From JAWKSY01 sp041402125 (GTDB taxonomy: Bacteria; Planctomycetota; GCA-002687715; DRQF01): a stretch of 64,000 bases of DNA. Positions 28,288 to 36,109 of the stretch are shown in pieces; position 1 is the stretch's first letter, and each line of letters starts with the position of its first letter. The position numbers and the translations under genes were made by a program. Below the pieces are notes generated by a model. That model had not been told where the DNA came from. It made no database searches and saw nothing but the letters and a program-made list of their open reading frames with translations. The DNA lies in NCBI GenBank assembly GCA_041402125.1, contig JAWKSY010000005.1, positions 62,001 to 126,000 on the forward strand. The letters are read 5' to 3'.

Positions 28288-30197
28288 TCAGCGCGGGCGG
28301 ATCACGAGATCGCGCGGGCCGGGGATGTCGATGATCGTCCGGTCGTAGGACGGATCACTCGAGGCCACGTCGACCGCGTAGCGGCCGCGCGGCAGATGGA
28401 CGAAGGACACGCGGCGATCCGCGCCGAGCGAGACATCGCGCGGCCGGGGAAGGGCGGCCCCCCGCAGCGTGACGCGGGTTCCGGGGGCGGCGCCGCGCAC
28501 CTCGACGTCGAGGTCTTGAAGGTCGGGGAGCGTGAGGGTCAGGACGTTGGCGCCGGTGACGAGCTCGACCTCCTGCGCGGTGACGAGCGGCGTCTCCCAC
28601 CGACGGGAGCCCGTCCAGACCTCGACGGCGACCCGACCCGGTTGGAGGCGTCCCGCCGTCCAGCGGGAGCCGCCGGCGCGTTCGGCCTCGACGGCGGACG
28701 AGGGGAGTGCCGCGATCGGGCGCAGTCCGACCTTCACCAGTTCGAGGAGGGCGGCTGAGCCGCCGTTCAGCTCGACCGTCACCGAGGCCGGCTCGGCGAA
28801 ATCGGCCCGGAGCTGCCGCGTTCCGGGGGGCGCGGGCAGGAGCAACGAGCCGAAGCGAGGGGAGGACACGCGGATGAATCGCTCGTGGCCGGCGATGCGG
28901 TCGGCGTCGTCCGGTCCGAGGCGGAGCCAGAAGGCCCCGTCCGGAGCTTTCAGGGCGGTGACGGAGGAGGCGCGGTGCTGACCCGGCCACCGGACGAGGG
29001 TCTCGAAGCCGACCTTCGAGAGGACGTGGCCGTCCGGAGCGAAAGCGCGCACGATGACGTGGTCGCGTTCGGGCGGAACGAGCCCTCGCAGCACCACGTC
29101 AGGTGCGGCTGCATCGGGCGTGACGATCTCGAGCTCGGTGAGCGGGGAACCCTTCCAGTCGTAGCCCGCGATGGCCACCGCTTCGGAAGGGAACTCGCCG
29201 AGATCGAACCGGAATCCCTGGTTCGACGATGTCTCCGCCCGCCGGCCGTGCGCGATCAGGGCGGCGTGATCCGACGTGCCTCCGGGGGCGAGCGGCAGCC
29301 AACGCAAGGTCAGGTGGTCGGGCCGCGGACCGGGGAAGTCGATCGCCCCCGCAGCATCGGCACGCGGCGCAACTCGAAGCGGAGGGCCACGGGTTCGAGG
29401 CCGAGCTCGACCGCCTGCGCGGTCGCTCGCAGGTCCGGGTCGCGCCGCACCGAGATCGACGCCGGGCCGGGCTCGAAGGTCATCGCCGGTTGGTCGGGGG
29501 ACCAGCCGAACTCGCGGAGCGCGCTCCCGGTCCGATGAACGATCGTCGCCCGCGGAGGCTGGGCTCCGCTCTCGTCGCGGATGTCGAAGGTGACCTCCGC
29601 TCCTCGAATCGCCTCGAGGACGAGGTCCGCGCCCGGCCGGAGGCCGAAGGACGCGCCGGCCGGAAGCCTGATGACCCACCCCGCGGCGCGCGCCGACAGG
29701 AGGTAGCGCGCGTCCTCGTCGAGACCCTCCAGGACGAAGGACCCGTTCGCGGCGGAGATCGCTCGCGCCCGGGCGGCGCGGCGCGCGAGTTCGAGGCGTC
29801 GACTCTTCTCGATCCAGACCTCGATGGCGTCGTCGGCGCGGGGCTCCTCGGCGGGCGACGACAGTTCGATGGGCCGCGCCTCGATCCGGACGCCGCCGAC
29901 GCCGGCACCGTCGTCGGCGATCACGCGTCCGCGAAGGATGGCGTCGCCGGCTCCCGCGCGAATCGGAGTGAAGGGGCGCGACGAGTCGGCGGGACTCGAT
30001 CGGGCATCGGCGACGTCAGGGCGGTCGACGGCGCCGTCGTCGCGACGGGCGCCGGGGGATCCGGCCTCCGCGCCCACGGGGGCCGCGCCGTCACGGGTCG
30101 CGACGAGATCCGCGTCGCCGGCGGATCCCCGGAGGGTGACGTAAGCCCCGATTCCCACGGCGGCTCCGAGCAGGAAGGAGAGAACGACCTTCTCCAT
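28288..30197 (-). CDS. Array paralog 11 (first in transcription order): anchored carboxypeptidase-regulatory-like protein, frameshifted
   Basis: The best start is ATG 30197 (MEKVVLSFLLGAAVGIG) with AAGGAGGTG eight bases upstream, the strongest ribosome site of the array. The frame breaks near 29346: RRVPMLRG runs on as RSTSPVRG, but the next frame gives AIDFPGPRPDHL, matching VVFPGPRPESL of paralog 1. One C is missing from the CCCCC run at 29346-29350. Restored length is 636 residues, the same as paralogs 1 and 4. Insert helix 125-141 (AIEVWIEKSRRLELARR), WSP 232-234, end motif IDIPGPRDLVIRPR. It faces the divergent arsR operon across 131 bases. Confidence 0.72.
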
Positions 30198-30266
30198 CGC
30201 CGGCACCTCCTTCGCTCTCATTGACGCCCTTCGCCCGGATCGAGTCTCGCGATCCCTCGGACGCGA

Positions 30267-30272
30267 GGTCAA
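30267..30272 (-). promoter_or_regulatory. TTGACC element upstream of array paralog 11
   Basis: Reads CCCTTGACCTCG on the minus strand, 69 bases before the start at 30197, in the divergent gap shared with arsR. It is the most upstream copy and probably drives the first genes of the array. Confidence 0.4.
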
Positions 30273-30289
30273 GGGAAAGAGAGGAGGGC

Positions 30290-30327
30290 TTGACGATGAG
30301 GGATTCAAAGGTAACTTGTGAGTTACC
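30290..30327 (+). promoter_or_regulatory. Promoter and palindromic operator of the arsR operon
   Basis: TTGACG at 30290-30295 and TAACTT at 30312-30317 are spaced by 16 bases, a fair sigma-70 promoter. GGTAACT TGTG AGTTACC at 30310-30327 is a perfect 7-bp inverted repeat covering the -10 element. Repressor binding there would block the polymerase. The position, just before the ArsR-family start, suggests autoregulation. Confidence 0.65.
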
Positions 30328-30328
30328 T

Positions 30329-30664
30329 ATGCAGCCCGACGACCTCGACGCGGTCTTCCGCGCCCTCGCCCACCACGAACGCCGTCGCATCCTCGACATC
30401 CTCAAGGAGCGGCCGGGCATCCGTGTGGGCGAACTGGCGGAGGACTTCGAGATGAGTCGCATCGGGGTGATGAAGCATCTCGCCGTCCTGGAGGAGGCGG
30501 GGCTCGTGGTCTCGGAGCGCGCGGGGAGGGAGCGACATCTCCACTTCAACGCAGTGCCGATCCAGATGATCCACGAGCGGTGGACGACGGAATACAGCGC
30601 CTACTGGGCGCAGGCCCTGACGCGGCTCAAGTACGCCGTGGAGATGAAGGAGTCCGAGCGGTGA
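30329..30664 (+). CDS. ArsR-family winged-helix transcriptional regulator
   Basis: A 111-residue winged-helix protein. LDAVFRALAHHERRRILDIL, RVGELAEDFEMSRIGVMKHLAVLEEAGLV (recognition helix) and VSERAGRERHLHFNAVPI (wing) are in family order. No metal-binding ELxVC motif is present, so it is the non-metal subgroup usually found before SRPBCC proteins. The ATG at 30329 is chosen because it lies 11 bases after the -10; the mRNA would be almost leaderless. A GGAGG-preceded ATG at 30296 would put the operator inside the gene. The stop overlaps the next GTG (GTGA at 30661-30664). Confidence 0.88.
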   Translation: MQPDDLDAVFRALAHHERRRILDILKERPGIRVGELAEDFEMSRIGVMKHLAVLEEAGLVVSERAGRERHLHFNAVPIQMIHERWTTEYSAYWAQALTRLKYAVEMKESER

Positions 30665-31176
30665 ACGATCCCACCCGCAGCGTGCAGAAGATCCAGATCC
30701 TCGGTCCGATCGAGAAGGTCTGGCGCGAGCTCACCAAGACCGGCGAGCCGCAGATGGCCGTCTACGGCATGCAGCTCGACGCCGGCGAGCTGAAGGTGGG
30801 CTCGCCCTACCTCGGCCGCACGCCCGACGGGAAGTGGACGATCGTCGCCGGCGAGGTCACCGCCATCGAGCCGATGCGCCTCTTCTCGCACACGATGAAG
30901 TTCACGCGCTACGAGCAGCCCGAGGAGGTCCACGTCATCTGGACGCTCGAGGAGATCGGCGGCGGCGTCGAGGTGACGCTCACGCAGGAGAACCTCGTGC
31001 CCGGCTCGCGCACCTCGCGCGACGTCGTCGGCGGCGGGAAGTTCATCATGGGCAACCTCAAGGCGATCGTGGAGAACGGCAAGCTCGGCTTCGGCACCCG
31101 CGTCATGTACGGGATGTTCGGGCTGCTGACGCCGCTGATCACCCCGAAGCGCAGCCGCAGCGAGAACTGGCGCTGA
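30661..31176 (+). CDS. SRPBCC domain protein coupled to ArsR regulator
   Basis: A 171-residue START-like protein from GTG 30661, overlapping the arsR stop. SVQKIQILGPIEKVWRELTKTGEPQMAVYG is the N-terminal strand-helix, followed by GKWTIVAGEVTAIEPMRLFSHTMKF and VIWTLEEIGGGVEVTLTQE; a C-terminal helical stretch contains VVGGGKFIMGNLKAIVENGKLG. ArsR-SRPBCC pairs are common, with the SRPBCC partner thought to bind a small hydrophobic ligand. A stress- or ligand-responsive unit with the downstream VOC gene is inferred from order and spacing (61 bases). Confidence 0.85.
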   Translation: MNDPTRSVQKIQILGPIEKVWRELTKTGEPQMAVYGMQLDAGELKVGSPYLGRTPDGKWTIVAGEVTAIEPMRLFSHTMKFTRYEQPEEVHVIWTLEEIGGGVEVTLTQENLVPGSRTSRDVVGGGKFIMGNLKAIVENGKLGFGTRVMYGMFGLLTPLITPKRSRSENWR

Positions 31177-31237
31177 AACGCATCCCGGCGACGCCGCGGG
31201 GAGCGGCGTCGCCCCTCACCCCGACCGGAGAATCCAC

Positions 31238-31726
31238 GTGTCCAAGGTCAACCCCGTGCCCGAGGGCGCCCGCACCGTCACCCCGCACCTCGTCGTGAAG
31301 GGTGCGATGCAGGCGATCGAGTTCTACAAGAAGGCGTTCGGTGCGATCGAGCACTTCCACATGCCCGGCCCCGGCGGGGCGGTGATGCACGCCGAGATCC
31401 AGATCGGCGACTCGCTCGTCTACCTGGCCGACGAGTTTCCGAACAGCGTCCAGGCGCCGGCGACGCTCGGCGGAACCTCCGTGGTGATCCACCTCTACGT
31501 CGAGGACGCCGACGCCACCTTCAAGCAGGCGGTCGCGGCGGGGGCGGACGTCCGGTTCCCGGTGATGGACACCTTCTGGGGCGATCGTTACGGCCAGGTC
31601 GCCGACCCCTTCGGCCACACCTGGGCCATCGCGACCCACGTGAAGGACATGACCCCCGAGGAGATCGGCGCCGCCGCCGAGGAGTTCATGAAGAACATGG
31701 GCGAGGAGTGCGGCGGACAGGGCTGA
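31238..31726 (+). CDS. VOC (glyoxalase/PhnB-like) superfamily protein
   Basis: A 162-residue protein starting at GTG 31238. It has the two beta-alpha-beta-beta-beta modules of PhnB-like proteins: TPHLVVKGAMQAIEFYKKAFGA, GGAVMHAEIQIGDSLVYLADE, then VVIHLYVEDADATFKQAVAAGA and WGDRYGQVADPFGHTWAIATH. His and Glu residues at typical metal positions are present, but PhnB-like members often lack glyoxalase activity, so no reaction is assigned. A strong intrinsic terminator follows at 31888, closing this three-gene operon. Confidence 0.87.
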   Translation: MSKVNPVPEGARTVTPHLVVKGAMQAIEFYKKAFGAIEHFHMPGPGGAVMHAEIQIGDSLVYLADEFPNSVQAPATLGGTSVVIHLYVEDADATFKQAVAAGADVRFPVMDTFWGDRYGQVADPFGHTWAIATHVKDMTPEEIGAAAEEFMKNMGEECGGQG

Positions 31727-31887
31727 CCGATCGTCGGCGAATCGGGTAGTCTCACCGCCATCGCGAAGGACTTTCCCGGTTCCCGCGAAACGCCGGTGCC
31801 CTTCGAGCGTCCAGTAGTCGTCACCCGACGCGGAGCTTCGCCCCTGCAGGTCCTCCAGTCCGCACCGAAGCCGCACCGACGCGCCGA

Positions 31888-31927
31888 GGCCCCCGCCGAA
31901 CTCCGGTTCGGCGGGGGCCGACTTTTT
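31888..31927 (+). terminator. Intrinsic terminator after the arsR operon
   Basis: A perfect 14-bp stem (GGCCCCCGCCGAAC, loop TCCG, GTTCGGCGGGGGCC) at 31888-31919 is followed by GACTTTTTC. The T run is on the plus strand, so it ends transcription from the arsR/SRPBCC/VOC operon. Confidence 0.9.
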
Positions 31928-31994
31928 CGGGTGGGTGTCCGCGCTGGATGTCCACCACGATCGCGGGAAGATGCTCTCCGGCGAGCTCGCCGGA

Positions 31995-32107
31995 AGATGC
32001 ACGTACGGTGCCAGTCACCCGATGTGCATCTCCGTTCCACGTCGTACGTCGGCGGAACCGATTCGCCCGGAGATGCACATCGGGTGACTGGCACCGTACG
32101 TGCATCT
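31995..32107. repeat. Perfect 40-bp inverted repeat with 33-bp loop
   Basis: 31995-32034 and 32068-32107 are exact reverse complements. Each arm is itself bounded by AGATGCAC and GTGCATCT and contains the near-palindrome GGTGCCAGTCACC. The element ends 12 bases after the glcF stop. The nested symmetry resembles REP/BIME-type or MITE-like palindromic elements; it could also stop glcF transcription, though no T run follows. Confidence 0.85.
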
Positions 32108-32118
32108 CTTCTTCCTGC

Positions 32119-33393
32119 TCAAAGCAGCTCGGCGAGATGCACGACCTCGACGGCGAGCCCGCGGCGCGCGATGCCGCGGCGCCACTGGAGCATGCAGCCC
32201 GGGTTGGCGGTGACGAGGAGGTCGGCGCCGGTCTCGGCGAGGCGGTCGAGCTTCTCCTCGAGGATGCGGTCGCTCATCTCGGGCTGGGTGAGGTTGTAGA
32301 CGCCGGCGCTGCCGCAGCAGGTGTCGGCGCCGGGGAGCGGGACGATCTCGAGTCCGGGCACGCGGGCGAGGAGCGCGGGCGCGTCGTCGGGGCGGCGCTG
32401 GGCGTGGTGCAGGTGACAGGGCGCGTCCCAGGTCGCGCGGCGACCCGCGAAGCGCGCGGCGCCGCGCGGGGCGAAACCGTCCGAGGCGAGCAGCGTGGCG
32501 AGGTCGACCACGCGCGCGGAGATCTCGGCCGCGCGCGCCCGGCGCGGGTCGTCCTCGGGGAACCACGCCGGCCAGTCGATCATCGCCGCGCCGCAACCCG
32601 CGGAGTCCAGCACGATGCGCGTCGCGCCCTCGTCGAGGGCGGCCTCGAAGGCCTCGAGGTTGCGCTCGACGAGAGCCCGCGCCCCCTCGAGATCGCCGGC
32701 GTGGGCGTGGAGCGCGCCGCAGCAGGTCTGCCCCTCGGGCACGAGGACGGTGCGGCCCGACGCGGTGAGCGCGTCGACGGCGGCGCGGTTCACGTCGCCG
32801 AAGAGCGGGCGCATCACGCAGCCCTCGAGGAAGGCGACGGTCTCGACGGGCGGCGAGGCGGCGGGGTGCCGGGCGCCGAGCGGCCGCCGGTGACGCGACG
32901 AGGGGACCGGCGGCGCGGCGGCGATCGCGGCCCGCCAGCGACGCGGCAGGAGGCCGAGGCGACCGAGTCCCCGCGCGAGCGCGAGGAGGCCCGTGAGCCG
33001 GGCGAAGCGCGTCAGGCCCGCCGCGACGGCGAGACCGCGCGGGGAGGGGACGATGCGCCGGAGCAGGAAGCGCGCGAGCCGGCCCGGCGGACGCGCCTCG
33101 TTCATCTCGTGCCGCGTGATCTCCATCATGCGTCCGAACTCGACGCCGGAGGGGCAGACCGACTCGCAGGCGCGACAGACGAGGCAGAGGTCCATCTTCT
33201 CGCGGAAGGCGTCGTCGGGCTCGATGCGGCCCTCCGAGAGCGCGCGCATGAGGTGGATGCGGCCGCGCGGCCCCGCCGCCTCGTTGCCGGTGAGCTCGTA
33301 GGTCGGGCACTGCGAGAGACAGAGTCCGCAGTGCACGCAGTCGAGCGTCTTCTCGTAGCGGAGTCGCGCCTCCTCGGCGAGTCGGTCGTTCAC
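32119..33393 (-). CDS. glcF: Glycolate oxidase iron-sulfur subunit
   Basis: A 424-residue protein from GTG 33393, which overlaps the glcE stop (GTGA). Two 4Fe-4S motifs are intact: CVHCGLCLSQCP at 19-30 and CLVCRACESVCP at 70-81. Two cysteine-rich CCG domains follow, with QTCCGALHAHAG and DTCCGSAGVYNL. It passes electrons from the GlcD/GlcE flavoproteins towards the membrane quinone pool. A D-lactate or other 2-hydroxyacid oxidase complex of the same build is the alternative. It is the last gene of glcDEF; the 40-bp inverted repeat lies just behind it. Confidence 0.9.
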   Translation of the reverse strand: MNDRLAEEARLRYEKTLDCVHCGLCLSQCPTYELTGNEAAGPRGRIHLMRALSEGRIEPDDAFREKMDLCLVCRACESVCPSGVEFGRMMEITRHEMNEARPPGRLARFLLRRIVPSPRGLAVAAGLTRFARLTGLLALARGLGRLGLLPRRWRAAIAAAPPVPSSRHRRPLGARHPAASPPVETVAFLEGCVMRPLFGDVNRAAVDALTASGRTVLVPEGQTCCGALHAHAGDLEGARALVERNLEAFEAALDEGATRIVLDSAGCGAAMIDWPAWFPEDDPRRARAAEISARVVDLATLLASDGFAPRGAARFAGRRATWDAPCHLHHAQRRPDDAPALLARVPGLEIVPLPGADTCCGSAGVYNLTQPEMSDRILEEKLDRLAETGADLLVTANPGCMLQWRRGIARRGLAVEVVHLAELL

Positions 33394-34610
33394 GGCGACA
33401 CCTCCCGCCACCAGCGCCCCGCGCCGAGGATCCCGGCGGGGTCGAAGGCCCGCTTGAGACGATCCTCGAGCCGGGCGCGCGCCAGCGGCGGCGCGCCGAA
33501 GCGCGCGGCGCGACGGGGACGGTCGTCGGGCTCCGAGGGGAGCGAGCCGCGCGCTTCCGCCGCGGCGAGTCGCGCGGGGATGCCGCTCGCGGCGAGCCAG
33601 GCGTCGAGGTCGGCGGCGGGGCGGCGCCCGAAGAGGTCGAAGCCGGGGCGGAACAGGTCGGCGACGAGGCCGGGTTCCCCGGGGACCTCCTCGTCCTCGT
33701 CCGCTCCGGTCGTCGCGGCCGCGCGCAGCACGTCGTCGGCGAGCGGGCCGAGTCGGCTCGGGCGCGAGCGGACCGACAGCCGGAAGGGCGCGACCCAGGG
33801 CCCGCGCGTGAGCGCGTCCCAGAGCTCGGACTCGTCCGCCCCCTCGAGCGCGTCGTACGGCCCCTCGGCCGCGCCGCGCGACTCGGCGTCCTCGAGCGAG
33901 GTGCCCGAGCCCTCGACGCGGAGCGCGACGAGCCAGGGGCCCGCCCCCGCCGCCACCGCGGCGCCGCCCGCGACGGCGAGTCCGGAGAGGCGATGATCGA
34001 GGTCGCGCAGTCGCCGCGCGAGAGCGAAGGCCTCCGTCGCGTCCCCGCGCGAGAAGACGAGGGTCCGGCGGCCGCGCGGCAGCGGACGGAGGCGCAACGT
34101 GATCTCGTGGAGGACCCCGAACTGTCCCGCGGCGCCGCAGTGCAGTCGCACGAGGTCGTAGCCGGTCACGTTCTTGACCACGCGTCCGCCGGCGCGCGAG
34201 ACCCGCCCGTCCGGGAGCGTGGCGGCGAGTCCGAGGATCTGCTCGCGGAGCGCCCCGTAGCGGGCGCCGACGAAGCCCTCGAGTCCGGCGGCCACCGCCC
34301 CCCCGACGGTGAATCCGAGTCCGCGCGGCGCCTCGATGGCGAGTCGCTGCCCGTCGCGCGCGACGCGGTCGGCGAGGTCGTCGAGGAGCACGCCCGGCTC
34401 GACGCCGATGACCTCGTCGCCCGGATCGTGGTGCACGATGCCGTGGAGCGGCGCGAGCGAGAGACCGAGGCGACCCTCGTCGCCGGGCAACGCGGGCAAC
34501 GCATCCTCACCCGAGGTGACGAGCAGGCCGCGACGCGCCGCGTTCGCCTCGCGGAGGAGGTCGGCGAGGGCGCCGGGGTGGCGCACGGCGAGGAGCTCGG
34601 CGGCGCTCAC
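33390..34610 (-). CDS. glcE: Glycolate oxidase FAD-binding subunit
   Basis: A 406-residue flavoprotein with GTG start 34610 overlapping the glcD stop (GTGA); the frame stays open further upstream but only through out-of-frame glcD sequence. GLGFTVGGAVAAGLEGFVGARYGALREQIL is the PCMH-type FAD-binding core, followed by AGGRVVKNVTGYDLVRLHCGAAGQFGVL, which is typical of GlcE. The C-terminal region is variable, with an acidic stretch GADEDEEVPGE and closing RLKRAFDPAGILGAGRWW. It acts with GlcD and GlcF to oxidise glycolate to glyoxylate. Confidence 0.9.
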   Translation of the reverse strand: MSAAELLAVRHPGALADLLREANAARRGLLVTSGEDALPALPGDEGRLGLSLAPLHGIVHHDPGDEVIGVEPGVLLDDLADRVARDGQRLAIEAPRGLGFTVGGAVAAGLEGFVGARYGALREQILGLAATLPDGRVSRAGGRVVKNVTGYDLVRLHCGAAGQFGVLHEITLRLRPLPRGRRTLVFSRGDATEAFALARRLRDLDHRLSGLAVAGGAAVAAGAGPWLVALRVEGSGTSLEDAESRGAAEGPYDALEGADESELWDALTRGPWVAPFRLSVRSRPSRLGPLADDVLRAAATTGADEDEEVPGEPGLVADLFRPGFDLFGRRPAADLDAWLAASGIPARLAAAEARGSLPSEPDDRPRRAARFGAPPLARARLEDRLKRAFDPAGILGAGRWWREVSP

Positions 34611-36079
34611 GATCGCTCCTCCCGTCCGCCGAGCGCGACGCCGCCGATCCCGGCGCCCGGGCCCTTCACCTCGGCGCAGGCGCGCGGCGTCGGCAGGAGC
34701 TTGTCGGGGTTGAAGAGTCCGCTCGGCGCGAAGGCGGCGCGGAAGGCGGCGAAGGTCGCGAGGTCGGACTCGCTGAAGATCCAGTCCATGAACTCGCGCT
34801 TCTCGAGCCCGACGCCGTGCTCGCCGGAGAGCGTGCCGCCGAGCTCGAGGCACACGCGCACGATCTCGGCGTTGGCGGCGAGCACGCGCGCGACCTCGTC
34901 CTCGTCGCGACCGTCGTAGCTGATGTTCGGGTGGAGGTTGCCCTCGCCGGCGTGGAAGACGTTCGCGAGGGTGAGCTCGTGACGGTCGCAGATCTCGCCG
35001 ATGCGGCGGATCGCGGTCTCGAGGTGCGAGCGCGGGACGACGGCGTCCATGACGTAGACGTTCGGCGCGACGCGCCCCATCGCGCCGAAGGCGCCCTTGC
35101 GGCCGCGCCAGAGGAGCTTGCGCCGCTCCGGATCGGCGGCGCTGTCGAAGGCCAGCATCCCGCCGCGCTCGAAGATCTCCCGCACGCGTTCGTGGTCGGC
35201 GCCGACGTCGCCCGGGTGGCCGTCGATCTCGACGAGGAGCACGGCCTCCGCGTCGCGCGGGTAGCCGGCGGCGAAGACGGAGTTCTCGACCGCCTCGATC
35301 GTGCGGCGGTCGAGCGCCTCGATCGCCGCGCACTCGATGCCTTCCGCGACGATGGCGCTGACCGCGCGACAGGCGCGGGGGAGCGAGGGGAAGGAGGCCA
35401 GCAGCGTCGCGAGCGCGGTGGGCCTCGGGGTCAGTCGCAGCGTGAGCGAGGTGACGATGCCGAGCGTCCCCTCGGAGCCCGAGAAGGCGCCGACGAGGTC
35501 GAGCTCGTCCGGTCCCTCGGGGCCGCCGAGCTCGACGACCGAACCATCGTCGAGGACGACGGTCGCGCCGAGGACGTGGCCCGCCGTCGAGCCGTACTCG
35601 AGGCTGTGGGGACCGCTCGAGTTCTCGGCGTAGTTCCCGCCGAGCGTGCAGACCATCTGGGACGAGGGGTCGGGGGCGTAGAAGAAGCCGTCCTTCGCGA
35701 CGAGCTCGCCCAGCCGGGCGTTGACGAGTCCGGGTTCGACGACCGCGTAGCGATCGACGAGATCGATCGCGAGCACGCGCCGCATCGCCGAGGTGTCCAC
35801 GACCAGGCTCCCCTCGCGCGCCGGCGTCGCCCCGCCGGAGAGACCGGTGCCGGCGCCGCGCGGCGTGATGGGGATCCCGGCCTCGACGGCGGCGCGGACG
35901 ATCGCGACGCAGTCCTCGGTGTCGCGCGGCAGGCAGATCGCCAGCGGCAGGACCCGGAAGTGGGCGAGGGCGTCGCTCTCGTAGGCGAGCCGCGAGGCCG
36001 CGTCCTCGAGGAAGCGCTCCGGCCCGAGCCGCTCCCGCAGCCGCCGCGCCAGTCCATCGGGGAGCGCGGGCATGGTCAC
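34607..36079 (-). CDS. glcD: Glycolate oxidase catalytic FAD subunit
   Basis: A 490-residue FAD-linked oxidase. PRGAGTGLSGGATP and QMVCTLGGNYAENSSGPHSLEYG form the FAD site, GAFSGSEGTLGIVT closes the first domain, and ANVFHAGEGNLHPNISYD and GGTLSGEHGVGLEKREFM mark the FAD-oxidase C domain. GTG 36079 has GGAG six bases upstream; ATG 36073 is a close alternative but its spacing is 12. The first gene of an overlapping glcDEF operon. A palindrome at 36110-36136 in the divergent gap may be its operator. No malate synthase or glycolate permease is nearby. Confidence 0.92.
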   Translation of the reverse strand: MTMPALPDGLARRLRERLGPERFLEDAASRLAYESDALAHFRVLPLAICLPRDTEDCVAIVRAAVEAGIPITPRGAGTGLSGGATPAREGSLVVDTSAMRRVLAIDLVDRYAVVEPGLVNARLGELVAKDGFFYAPDPSSQMVCTLGGNYAENSSGPHSLEYGSTAGHVLGATVVLDDGSVVELGGPEGPDELDLVGAFSGSEGTLGIVTSLTLRLTPRPTALATLLASFPSLPRACRAVSAIVAEGIECAAIEALDRRTIEAVENSVFAAGYPRDAEAVLLVEIDGHPGDVGADHERVREIFERGGMLAFDSAADPERRKLLWRGRKGAFGAMGRVAPNVYVMDAVVPRSHLETAIRRIGEICDRHELTLANVFHAGEGNLHPNISYDGRDEDEVARVLAANAEIVRVCLELGGTLSGEHGVGLEKREFMDWIFSESDLATFAAFRAAFAPSGLFNPDKLLPTPRACAEVKGPGAGIGGVALGGREERS

Positions 36080-36109
36080 CGGGGTCTCCGAGGGGCGGGG
36101 CGAAAAAGT

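Larger units (their letters stand above)
8570..30197 (-). repeat. Tandem array of eleven diverged anchored beta-sandwich paralogs
   Basis: Eleven head-to-tail genes fill 21.6 kb on the minus strand, with gaps of 27-163 bases. All encode one plan: an N-terminal helix with the pattern LLGLLVGxxLG, a charged low-complexity linker, a carboxypeptidase-regulatory-like domain beginning near residue 60-95, an inserted helix rich in Arg and Glu (missing in one), a conserved WTP/WSP/WGP near residue 210-240 in most, a middle domain ending in GRY or GRHA, and a C-terminal V/I-P-x-x-x-E/D-V/I strand. Neighbours resemble each other more than distant members (for example 10519/12565 and 22558/24532), as expected for stepwise tandem duplication. 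No catalytic motif is visible. Confidence 0.85.
31727..32118. other. Gene-free convergent intergenic region
   Basis: This 392-base stretch between the VOC gene and glcF contains no convincing gene. It holds an intrinsic terminator for the plus-strand operon (31888-31927) and a 40-bp inverted repeat element (31995-32107) just after the glcF stop. Short open frames here run through the palindromes and have no family features. Confidence 0.7.

Noticed and set aside
8570..30197. Reading the array as a CRISPR, toxin-immunity or phage tail-fibre cassette
   Set aside because: No short direct repeats, toxin domains, immunity genes or phage structural genes are present; every gene has its own membrane anchor and the same domain order.
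30296..30328. ATG at 30296 as the arsR start
   Set aside because: It has a fair ribosome site but would place the promoter -10 and operator palindrome inside the coding region and add 11 residues outside the family's normal N-terminus.
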